Source of the DNA: an uncultured Treponema sp.
Lineage (GTDB): Bacteria; Spirochaetota; Spirochaetia; Treponematales; Treponemataceae
Direction: 5' to 3'
DNA: 57,300 nucleotides
Assembly: GCA_946535985.1 (NCBI GenBank)
Contig: CAMNDY010000010.1
Span: 1 to 57,300 of the forward strand
Shown: in pieces, positions 50,452 to 57,300 of the stretch
Position numbering within the stretch: position 1 is the stretch's first letter
Layout of the letters: each line of letters begins with the position of its first letter
Notes under the pieces: model-generated
Seen by the model: only the letters and a program-made list of their open reading frames with translations
The model's database searches: none
Told to the model about the DNA's origin: nothing
Made by a program: the position numbers and the translations under genes

Positions 50452-51627
50452 ATGGAAAAAAAGATTCTAAACAACTACGGTTCCTTTGACGTGGTATTTA
50501 CAAAAGGCAAAGGCTCAACTCTCTGGGATGTAAAGGGCAAAAAGTACATCGACTTCCTTTCCGGCATTGGCGTAAACTGCCTGGGACACAACTACAAACC
50601 TCTGGTAAAAGCTATCTCAGATCAGGCCAAACGGCAAATCCATATTTCAAATTACTACCTCAGCGATATAGGTCTTGTTTTTGCAGACGAACTTTTAGCA
50701 ATCACAGGCTTTGAAAAAGGCTATTTTGGAAACTCAGGTGCAGAAGCAAACGAAGCTGCAATCAAACTTGCCCGCAAATACGGCCAGCTCAATGGTGGAG
50801 CAAAACGCAAAACAATCATCACCTTGGAAAATTCCTTCCACGGAAGAACTCTTGCAACACTCACAGCAACAGGTCAGGCAAAATTTCATGTAGACAGTTT
50901 TGCTCCATATCCGGAAGGTTTTAAAACAATCAGAGCAAATAATTACGATGATATAAAAACTGCTTTTGACGACACAACCGCCGCTCTCTTTATAGAATGT
51001 ATTCAGGGTGAAGGTGGCGTAAACCTTGTAGATGTCGACTGGGCAAAAGCTGCAGCAAAAGCCGCAAGAGACGCCGGTGCAATTGTAATGGCAGATGAAG
51101 TTCAGACAGGTATTGGACGAACAGGAACCTTCCTTGCAAGCGATTTCCTTGGTTTTGAACCGGAAGTTGTAACACTTGCAAAAGGAATTGCAGGTGGTGT
51201 TCCAATGGGAGCCTGTCTTTTCCGTGGCAAAGCTGCAAACGTTTTTGTTGCCGGTGACCATCAGTCTACCTTTGCAGGAAATCCTCTTGCATGTGCCGCA
51301 GGCTGTGTAGTTGCAGAAACTGTCAGCGACTTAAACTTCCTCGATAGAGTAAACAGAACAGGTGAATATATCCGAAAAACTATTAAAGACTGGAATATTC
51401 CATTTGTAAAAGAAGTTCGTGGCCGCGGCCTTATGATTGGAACTCAAATTGATTCTTCAATTAATCCGGCAGACATAAAGGTTCGCTGTCTTGAAGAAGG
51501 TCTTTGTGTAACAACCGCTGGTTCCGACGTAGTAAGATTCCTTCCTCCATTAAATATTTCAGACAAAGAAGTAAATGAAGGACTTTCAATCTTCCATAAA
51601 GTGCTCCAGGAATTTTCTGCAAAATAA
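50452..51627 (+). CDS. argD: Acetylornithine-type class III aminotransferase
   Basis: A 391-aa PLP enzyme. Motifs: KYIDFLSGIGVNCLGHNYKPLVKAI, YFGNSGAEANEAAIKLARKYG, TLENSFHGRTLATLTATGQAKF, DEVQTGIGRTGTF, and VTLAKGIAGGVPMGACL containing the PLP Lys. Length and the FLSGIGVN start fit N-acetylornithine aminotransferase of arginine synthesis. No other arg genes are nearby, so a related 4-aminobutyrate-type role cannot be excluded. AGAGGTG precedes ATG 50452. Confidence 0.85.
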   Translation: MEKKILNNYGSFDVVFTKGKGSTLWDVKGKKYIDFLSGIGVNCLGHNYKPLVKAISDQAKRQIHISNYYLSDIGLVFADELLAITGFEKGYFGNSGAEANEAAIKLARKYGQLNGGAKRKTIITLENSFHGRTLATLTATGQAKFHVDSFAPYPEGFKTIRANNYDDIKTAFDDTTAALFIECIQGEGGVNLVDVDWAKAAAKAARDAGAIVMADEVQTGIGRTGTFLASDFLGFEPEVVTLAKGIAGGVPMGACLFRGKAANVFVAGDHQSTFAGNPLACAAGCVVAETVSDLNFLDRVNRTGEYIRKTIKDWNIPFVKEVRGRGLMIGTQIDSSINPADIKVRCLEEGLCVTTAGSDVVRFLPPLNISDKEVNEGLSIFHKVLQEFSAK

Positions 51628-51630
51628 AAA

Positions 51631-54600
51631 ATGCATCGCCGTAAAATTGCTTTATTGACTTTTGTTCTCTTTTTATTCACTGCGGGAGGACTTAACACAG
51701 CAAAGCTTTTTTGCGGCGAAATGCAGTATCCAAGAACAGTAAACGTTCTTTCAACACAATATTTTGATTTTCTTTTTCCTGCAGAAAATCAGCAGACAGC
51801 AATGATGCTGGCCCTTCAGGCAGACACTCTTTATCTTAATGCAAAAGAAACCTTTAACTGTAAATCAGATTTCAGAACAATCGTTGTTATCTCTCCAGAC
51901 TCAGATACGCTTTCTGTAAAATACACACCGTCACCATATAATCGCATTGTAATTTTTGATTCAGTAGGGCGGCTTGAAACAAGCTCCTATGCAAACGGAC
52001 TTTTAGATTTATTTGCACATGAAGTTGGTCGTGCAGTAAGTCAGTCTGTCCGTTCAAAGGCAATGGATTTTATTGCAAAACATTTTCTTGGAGACTCCTT
52101 TCAGCCAATAAGTCTTTTACATATACCATATTCTTTTCTGGAAGGTGCAGTTTATTCCGAAGACGAAAAATCAATGTCGGGCATATTGTATGACAACTGG
52201 AACCTTGAACTTTTAATGCAGGCCAAGCTCGAAAATAAATTTCCAACTTTAATGCGGGTTTCCGGCGCTTATGATATTCATCCCGTAAATAAAATTGACT
52301 ATATTGCTGCAGCCGCTTTTTTTGCATATATCCAGCAGTTGTGGGGAATTGAAAAATTTGGTAAGTACTGGCAGGAATGCGGAAAGCTCAATTTGTTCAA
52401 GCTTGAAAATAACATTTTTTATGATGTTTATGGACTTGAACTTGAGGTGGTCTGGAATGAATTTATAAACGCGATTCCCCTTCCTCAGTTTAATTCCCAT
52501 AACGAAGAAAAAACAAATCAATTTTTAAAAACAGATTATGACTCAAATTATAAATTTATTGTAAGTACAAACTATGGCCTTGTCTGGTACGATGAATTAA
52601 AAGAAGAAGTTGATATTTCGGGTTTTTATGATTATCAGAGTTTACGACAGCTTCTTTTTCTGGCAAACAATATTACAAATCTTACAGTTTCTCCCGACGG
52701 AAGATTTTTAGCAGTTTCGCATGTGCAGGGTGGGGTGCGCGAAAAATTTGAGCATGACCTTGTTCGCATTTATGATTTAAAGGAACGTAAATTTCTGCCC
52801 GAAACCTATGATATGCGTGATGGTTCAATCGTAAAACTTGCCGACGGACGTTTTGCCGTAGCCGGTAACTATGTAACAAATGGTCACTCCTGTTTAAGAA
52901 TTTATGAGTCGCCGGCCCTTAATAAACTTTTAGGCTTTGAAGAGACAGATCAAAACCTTGTTTATTTACGAAGCTTTGCTCCCGATACAACCCCATATAG
53001 TCCAGTTGCTCTTGGGAAAAATTATTTTGCCTGTCTTTTGTGCCGCAACAACGAGTGGTACATAATGGTGTCAGATATTGCGTCGGAAAATTCTTATGAA
53101 GACGTAAACGATGAATATTTTTATACACTTTCTGTTGAAGCCCAGGATTTGTTGGAACCCGAAACCTTGAAAATCCGTAATCTTCGTTATGCAGATTATG
53201 TTGAAGTTTCCGGCAAAAAAAGTGATAGAGATAAAACCTTTTGCCTGCTTTATGATTTTGTATTGCAGCATAATCCTTCCTTTGTACGCACAGGCTGGCT
53301 CTTGTTTGATAAAAATTCAATTCCTACAAACTCTTTTGTTGCCGGCTGCGATTATTATGGCGGTATGAGCTCCGGCGCAATGTTCGACTGTAAGCTTTAT
53401 TATTCATCTCAAAAGTTTGATTATTCAGAAATACGATACGTACACTTAAATGATATCCCTCTCGAAAATGCCAAAATATCTTATTGTGCCGAAACCTTTC
53501 CATGGCCGGAACTTTTTGAAGTCTCTGAGATTCCCGGGCTTGTATCTGTGGTCCCTGAACCTGCATCTGCGGTCCCTGAGCTTGTCGAAGGGGCACAAGA
53601 ATTTTACGGCTTCGAAAAATACTCCCCATGGAAATACATGCGGAAAGGATCTTTTTCATTCTTCATGCCTGTGCGCGACATAAGCCTGCAGGAAGGAGTT
53701 TTAAAAGAGCCGGGGCTTGGCGTTACCTTTGAAACTCAGTCGGATCCTTTTTCAAATAACGAACTTTTAATTTCGGCTGCAAAAGGTTTTGTACCGCTCG
53801 ACTTTGAAACTCTCTTTAATGCCGATAAAAAGAAACGGGACGAGCTTGCCGCACAAAAAATCGAATTAAGCAAGGATGCCGCTTTTGCACTTTATTTTAA
53901 AAATACTTCAACGCCTGCAGACATCATTGCTGCCAGTGTTTTCAAATTTAATGAAGACGGGGAGTACACGCTTTATGCCTTTAGCGACGTATTATTTACA
54001 TTACCCCTTGCCATGACCTTCCGCCGCCTGACCTTTGACCTTTCGCTTTTCTTTAATGCCTCTACAACTTACTGGGATATGACCCAGACAGAGCTATTTC
54101 CAAATCTTTCGGGCTGGCCTTCCTTGAGCAATGCTTACCGAAACTGGGTAGCCTCTGCCGCAATTCAATATTCAAACATTCATCAGTACGGCATTTCTCC
54201 AATGAAAAAACTTGGAGTAGCCGCAGGAGCAAAAATTACTTCTGCATGGAAGTGGGATGACTGGAATCCATATCAGATAAGCACAGGCTTTTACGGAACA
54301 GGAGAAATCCCTTTTTTAATGCCTGTTCAAAATTATAAAAATATGATTTTCTGTCTGCCAACAACAGTCCATGCCGAAATCTTCTACACAAACGGAAAAG
54401 CAGTAGATGCCTTTGCCCAGCTCTTAGTTTATGGAATGGAAATTCAAAATGGTTTCTGGCGTTTATACTTTCCGCGCGCAGGCCTTTATTTTGGCTACGA
54501 CATTGCCCTTGAATATGACACAGTTACAGTGCGCCTGCCGGATCTTCGTCACCCCGAACGTTTTTATGATGTTTTTGGAAGCTGTTATTTGAATGATAGT

Positions 54601-54741
54601 CTTTATTTAAAACTTGATTTTGGCTTAACGCCGGTGATAGGAAAGTTCTCAAAGGTTCAGTTCCAGTCCTCACTCCGCCTGGAAAAATACCTGCGTAATG
54701 AAGAATGGAAACTGAAGTTTGATATTGATATTAAGTATTAA
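51631..54741 (+). CDS. Large exported protein with degenerate metallopeptidase motif and beta-barrel-like end
   Basis: A 1036-aa protein. Signal peptide MHRRKIALLTFVLFLFTAGG. The N-terminal part (about 30-300) resembles peptidase-MA-like gluzincins: LFAHEVGRAVSQ where HExxH is expected, and PYSFLEGAVYSEDE resembling the EGxAxY helper motif. The second His is Arg, so zinc hydrolysis is doubtful. The middle (about 300-600) is propeller-like (NLTVSPDGRFLAVSHVQGG). The C-terminal 250 residues are amphipathic beta strands ending in KFDIDIKY, consistent with an outer-membrane barrel (tentative). A CCTTCGAC-type repeat adds VVPEPASAVPELVEG at about residue 642. Starts 3 bases after argD without a ribosome binding site. 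Confidence 0.68.
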   Translation: MHRRKIALLTFVLFLFTAGGLNTAKLFCGEMQYPRTVNVLSTQYFDFLFPAENQQTAMMLALQADTLYLNAKETFNCKSDFRTIVVISPDSDTLSVKYTPSPYNRIVIFDSVGRLETSSYANGLLDLFAHEVGRAVSQSVRSKAMDFIAKHFLGDSFQPISLLHIPYSFLEGAVYSEDEKSMSGILYDNWNLELLMQAKLENKFPTLMRVSGAYDIHPVNKIDYIAAAAFFAYIQQLWGIEKFGKYWQECGKLNLFKLENNIFYDVYGLELEVVWNEFINAIPLPQFNSHNEEKTNQFLKTDYDSNYKFIVSTNYGLVWYDELKEEVDISGFYDYQSLRQLLFLANNITNLTVSPDGRFLAVSHVQGGVREKFEHDLVRIYDLKERKFLPETYDMRDGSIVKLADGRFAVAGNYVTNGHSCLRIYESPALNKLLGFEETDQNLVYLRSFAPDTTPYSPVALGKNYFACLLCRNNEWYIMVSDIASENSYEDVNDEYFYTLSVEAQDLLEPETLKIRNLRYADYVEVSGKKSDRDKTFCLLYDFVLQHNPSFVRTGWLLFDKNSIPTNSFVAGCDYYGGMSSGAMFDCKLYYSSQKFDYSEIRYVHLNDIPLENAKISYCAETFPWPELFEVSEIPGLVSVVPEPASAVPELVEGAQEFYGFEKYSPWKYMRKGSFSFFMPVRDISLQEGVLKEPGLGVTFETQSDPFSNNELLISAAKGFVPLDFETLFNADKKKRDELAAQKIELSKDAAFALYFKNTSTPADIIAASVFKFNEDGEYTLYAFSDVLFTLPLAMTFRRLTFDLSLFFNASTTYWDMTQTELFPNLSGWPSLSNAYRNWVASAAIQYSNIHQYGISPMKKLGVAAGAKITSAWKWDDWNPYQISTGFYGTGEIPFLMPVQNYKNMIFCLPTTVHAEIFYTNGKAVDAFAQLLVYGMEIQNGFWRLYFPRAGLYFGYDIALEYDTVTVRLPDLRHPERFYDVFGSCYLNDSLYLKLDFGLTPVIGKFSKVQFQSSLRLEKYLRNEEWKLKFDIDIKY
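53537..53593. repeat. CCTTCGAC-type direct repeats inside the 1036-aa protein gene
   Basis: Two direct copies read on this strand as GGTCCCTGAACCTG and GGTCCCTGAGCTTGTCGAAG. They encode SVVPEPASAVPELVEG between the propeller-like and barrel-like parts and keep the frame. Confidence 0.7.
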
Positions 54742-54756
54742 GATACTTTGTTAAAT

Positions 54757-54874
54757 GAGATTCCCGGGTCAAGCCCGGGAATGACAGGACAATTTGATTG
54801 TCATTGTTGGAATGACATTATTATCATTGTCAGTAAGACATTATTGTCATTGTCGGGCTTGACCCGACAATCTC
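54757..54874. repeat. Cluster of TCGGGTCAAGCCCGA/CCCGGGTCAAGCCCGGG repeats
   Basis: Three members fill the gap between convergent genes: GAGATTCCCGGGTCAAGCCC (from 54757), a shortened GTCATTGTTGGAATGACA (54800-54817), and GTCATTGTCGGGCTTGACC (from 54846). Outer members are inverted relative to each other. They may provide a bidirectional terminator for the 1036-aa gene and adk. Confidence 0.78.
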
Positions 54875-55504
54875 TTACTTAAACAATTCTTTAAACTTAC
54901 CCAACAATACATCTGTCTCAATAGATGCATCAAGGTCTGTAATCTTGCCCTTGTTCTTGTAGAAGTTGATAAGAGGTTCTGTCTGCTCGCGGTAAACATC
55001 CATTCGGTGCATAATAGATTCCTGCTTGTCATCATCGCGCTGGTAAAGCTCGCCGCCACACTTGTCGCAAACACCTTCTACCTTCGGAGGAAGAGTGAGT
55101 ACGTTAAAGTTAGCACCACAAGCCTTACATACACGGCGTGTAGAAAGACGGCGGATTACAATTTCGTCTGCAATTTCAAAGTTTACAACCTTTACATCTG
55201 CAACAAGACCTTCCAGCATTTCTGCCTGAGGAATTGTGCGAGGGAAACCGTCAAGAATATATCCGTTCTTGCAGTCATCCTGAGCAAGACGATCCTTTAC
55301 AAGTTCAAAAGTAAGTTCATCACTTACAAGTGAACCAGAATCAATAATAGCCTTAACCTTTACTCCAAGCGGAGTCTGTGCCTTAATATTTGCACGGAAA
55401 ATATCGCCGGTAGAAATGTGTGGGATCTTATAATCTTCTGCAACCTTTACAGCAAGCGAGCCCTTTCCGGCTCCCGGTGGTCCCAGGAAAATAAAATTGT
55501 TCAT
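54875..55504 (-). CDS. adk: Adenylate kinase
   Basis: A 209-aa enzyme interconverting ATP + AMP and 2 ADP. P-loop GPPGAGKGSLAVKVAEDYKIPHISTGDIFR, GYILDGFPRTIPQAEML, and the long LID carrying a four-cysteine zinc site (VCKACGANFN and VCDKCGGELYQRDDD). Note GKGS instead of the usual GKGT after the P-loop lysine, a mild change. AAGGAG precedes ATG 55504. Standalone, convergent with the 1036-aa gene. Confidence 0.96.
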   Translation of the reverse strand: MNNFIFLGPPGAGKGSLAVKVAEDYKIPHISTGDIFRANIKAQTPLGVKVKAIIDSGSLVSDELTFELVKDRLAQDDCKNGYILDGFPRTIPQAEMLEGLVADVKVVNFEIADEIVIRRLSTRRVCKACGANFNVLTLPPKVEGVCDKCGGELYQRDDDKQESIMHRMDVYREQTEPLINFYKNKGKITDLDASIETDVLLGKFKELFK

Positions 55505-55563
55505 GTTATACTCCTTAAAAAAATGTATGAATATTATATAACATCAATCAAAAATTGACAATT

Positions 55564-56832
55564 TTAATTCTCTTCAGGCGAATATTTCTGAGCAGTTTCC
55601 AGAACACTGAAGAAGGCTGGTTTACATTCGTATTCTTTTTCAAAAAGAAGAGGGCGCTGCTGGCGGTTCATGTCGTCGTTGTTGTTGCGGATCCATGAAA
55701 CTTCGTCTTTTGTTCCCCAGAGGGTAACTCCCGATATTCCGTTGCGGCCAGGCTGTTTTCTGTTTTTTAAGAACATCTGGAAGTATTTTGCATAACGGTC
55801 GGCAAGCTGCTCCTGAGAAATGAGGCGGCCTCCAAAAGCAATTTCGAGCTCTGTTACCTGAACATCAACTCCTAAAGAAAGAAATTGATTTACTGCTTTT
55901 TCATAATCGGCAACAGCAGGGTAGGTCATGCTAACATGAGACTGCATTCCCACAACATCAATGCGTGCCTGTGGATCGGCCTGAATGTCCTGAACAATTT
56001 TGCAGATTGCTCTTGTTTTTGCAGGAGAGTAGCAGGAATAATCATTGTAGGCAAGCTGAACATCGGCAGGAGCATATTTGTTTGCAAAGCGGAAGGCGTT
56101 TACAATAAAAGAGTCGTCTCCATAAATTGAAAACCATGGGCTTGAAGTGCGCAAAGGATTGTCGGCCCAGTTTCCGTCGGTACAGGCTTCGTTTACAACA
56201 TCCCATACTACGATTATGCGTTTTCCATCATTATTTTTTTCTTCCCAGTCTTTTACAAATTCCAGAACCGTTTTTATGTACCATTCCTGGCGGGCTGTCA
56301 TTTCGTCTTTTTCTACATAAGGTTCTCTTCCATCGTAATTTTTCTTAAAGAACCATTCCGGAGTCTGATTATGCCATACAAGAACATGGCCTCTCATAAT
56401 CATGTTGTACTGTTTTGCAATACCAAGGATTTTTTCAAGACGACTGAAACCGGCTAAAGAATGTGGCACCTGATAGGTGTATCCGTTTTCGGCAACAAAG
56501 TCATCGGTAGAAGTTGGTCTGCTCCAGTTAAAAATAAAGTCTGGCTTACATTCATTTTCGCAGGTAAAACAGTTTGCCTGATGACTTACACCTTTCATAA
56601 TAGCATTACTGGTAAGCTGATTTTCCGGAACTGCAAATCCAAAGTAATTAAAATATTTTGTATATTCATCCTTAAGCCCCGGAACTTCAGTCCATCGTGG
56701 CTGCCCAGCTTCCTTAGAAGCCGAAACCTTTTTTACAGGAATCTGAGGCTGCGGTTTAGCCTTAACCGGCGTACAAGAAATCAAGCCTCCCAAAGCCAAC
56801 AAAACAATCCCCATCTCTTTAATTTTATTCAT
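55564..56832 (-). CDS. GH10 endo-beta-1,4-xylanase (lipoprotein)
   Basis: A 422-aa surface- or periplasm-anchored xylanase. Signal NKIKEMGIVLLALGGLISC with lipobox ISC, then a Pro/Lys linker. The GH10 barrel shows CENECKPDFIFNW (the ENEMK-type substrate motif), HVLVWHNQTPEWF, acid/base Glu215 in WDVVNEACTDG, VGMQSHVS, and nucleophile Glu328 in VQVTELEIAFGG, then GVTLWGTKDEVSWI. Complete catalytic set. With the GH43 and CE2-like enzymes it makes a xylan route: backbone cutting, deacetylation, oligomer hydrolysis. ATG 56832 has GGAG seven bases upstream. Confidence 0.94.
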   Translation of the reverse strand: MNKIKEMGIVLLALGGLISCTPVKAKPQPQIPVKKVSASKEAGQPRWTEVPGLKDEYTKYFNYFGFAVPENQLTSNAIMKGVSHQANCFTCENECKPDFIFNWSRPTSTDDFVAENGYTYQVPHSLAGFSRLEKILGIAKQYNMIMRGHVLVWHNQTPEWFFKKNYDGREPYVEKDEMTARQEWYIKTVLEFVKDWEEKNNDGKRIIVVWDVVNEACTDGNWADNPLRTSSPWFSIYGDDSFIVNAFRFANKYAPADVQLAYNDYSCYSPAKTRAICKIVQDIQADPQARIDVVGMQSHVSMTYPAVADYEKAVNQFLSLGVDVQVTELEIAFGGRLISQEQLADRYAKYFQMFLKNRKQPGRNGISGVTLWGTKDEVSWIRNNNDDMNRQQRPLLFEKEYECKPAFFSVLETAQKYSPEEN

Positions 56833-56865
56833 CACAAAACTCCATATTTTTGATTTTCTTCTATA

Positions 56866-56894
56866 TTTGTAACAGATTATTTAGTAAAAAACAA
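56866..56894 (-). promoter_or_regulatory. Probable promoter of the xylanase gene
   Basis: Minus strand: TTGTTT (56894-56889), 17-bp spacer, TACAAA (56871-56866). The leader would be about 28 bases and includes the GGAG before ATG 56832. Confidence 0.45.
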
Positions 56895-56946
56895 TTAATG
56901 AACATATTAGAAAATAGAATAATCTTATATATGTGTAGGCCCCTGA

Positions 56947-57171
56947 AAAAATGGCGGAAGACTAATGAACGTATTCCGCATTATAATTATTGAAGGAATA
57001 TGCGGGACGCAGGAAAAAGAAATTAAGGGGGGACCGGCAGTGAGGCAGCCGCGTTTACGCCGGCTGGCGCACGGATGCCGGGGGATACCTTGATTTTTTT
57101 TCCGTCGCTGGGACCCGCCTATAGAATTAATAATAATGCGGCTAATGTAATGTTGTCTGGGAGCCATTTTT
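56947..57171 (+). repeat. Longer structured element sharing the basal motif (copy 4)
   Basis: About 225 nt filling the gap between the xylanase and the last gene. P1 AAAAATGGC (56947-56955) pairs with GCCATTTTT (57163-57171). Internal loop GGA/GGGA and AGAC/GTCT (56959-56962/57155-57158) match copy 1 in form. Inside are CCGCATTAT/ATAATGCGG (56976-56984/57131-57139), GCGGG/CCCGC (57002-57006/57114-57118), a long arm GGAAAAAGAAATTAAGG with CCTTGATTTTTTTTCC (57012-57028/57088-57103), CCGGCA/TGCCGG (57034-57039/57075-57080) and CAGCCG/CGGCTG (57045-57050/57060-57065). The invariant 14-nt core of copies 1-3 is absent. Function unknown. Confidence 0.6.
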
Positions 57172-57233
57172 CCCACTTGATCCCATATAAAAGAATTCAT
57201 ATCTTTAATGTTCCCTTAACCCTTGTTTTTTAC

Positions 57234-57247
57234 TATAATAATCTGCA
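57234..57247 (+). promoter_or_regulatory. -10 box and leaderless start of the last gene
   Basis: Consensus TATAAT (57234-57239), seven bases, ATG 57247, no ribosome binding site. The -35 region is weak. Confidence 0.55.
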
Positions 57248-57300
57248 TGGCAACACAGCATAAAAAAATAGACGCGCAGACCCTAGAAAATCTGCTTTAT
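57247..57300 (+). CDS. Start of a gene cut by the window end
   Basis: Eighteen codons (MATQHKKIDAQTLENLLY) run off the window. Too short to identify. The start is supported by the leaderless promoter immediately upstream and the open frame to the end. Confidence 0.5.
   Translation, partial: MATQHKKIDAQTLENLLY

Noticed and set aside
53535..53595. A CRISPR or tandem-repeat array at the repeats in the 1036-aa gene
   Set aside because: There are only two unequal copies without regular spacers. They belong to the dispersed CCTTCGAC family.
56990..57040. Possible c-di-GMP (GEMM) riboswitch because of GGGACGCA in copy 4
   Set aside because: Only eight bases match. The rest of the GEMM consensus (the AAAGCC run, GGCCTAA and the first hairpin) is missing, and the surrounding pairing is different.

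Overview
The window looks like chromosomal DNA of a saccharolytic, gut- or rumen-type Treponema (Spirochaetota). It is AT-rich with A/T-ending codons. Several proteins have relaxed spirochaete-style lipoboxes. The block alaS - PPIase - nusB - TPR lipoprotein - groES resembles a Treponema gene order I recall from T. pallidum (memory, not checked). AlaRS is short (607 aa) and groES has no groEL partner here. Xylan-degrading enzymes (GH43, GH10, CE2-like esterase) point to a plant-fibre habitat. No rRNA, tRNA, CRISPR array, integrase or transposase was seen.

Layout. 1-8.3 kb: a plus-strand housekeeping run with a CtpA-type protease, rsmE, a GT26-like protein, a TrmJ/SpoU methylase, a membrane protein, a NIF3 protein, lspA, a small membrane protein, and the AI-2 pair mtnN-luxS. 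8.4-10.6 kb: a duplicated DUF1538 membrane protein followed by a duplicated P-II-like protein. 10.6-20.6 kb (minus): an ABC ATPase, a membrane protein, a bacterial alpha-2-macroglobulin and pbpC. 20.7-25.6 kb (plus): a CE2-like esterase, then PadR/HAAS/DUF4097 and a GH43 xylosidase. 25.6-28.2 kb (minus): FecCD permease, binding protein and pyrE. 28.4-35.5 kb: a surface protein, alaS, PPIase, nusB and a TPR lipoprotein, convergent with groES. 35.5-43.2 kb: PadR/DUF2812, an SDR/epimerase pair, an iron alcohol dehydrogenase, a cyclase with a damaged catalytic domain, pgeF and an AlkD-like gene. 43.2-46.8 kb (minus): a TRAP-TAXI transporter. 46.9-57.3 kb: an SH3 lipoprotein, an ABC-F ATPase, an argD-like aminotransferase, a 1036-aa exported protein, adk, a GH10 xylanase and the start of one more gene.

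The most unusual content is non-coding. (i) A family of about 148-nt structured elements occurs three times (123-271, 35610-35757 on minus, 50231-50378). All share an invariant 14-nt core, a nested multi-stem fold and compensatory changes in most stems. A longer element at 56947-57171 shares the same basal stem and internal loop. (ii) About ten operon-leading genes have a -10 box only 6-9 nt before their ATG and no Shine-Dalgarno sequence, which suggests widespread leaderless transcription. (iii) Five tandem 14-bp units cover the padR promoter at 21855-21924. (iv) Two families of widespread palindromic repeats are present; one has been inserted in frame into four different genes.

All functional calls rest on motif recognition by eye. 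No database search or folding program was run.
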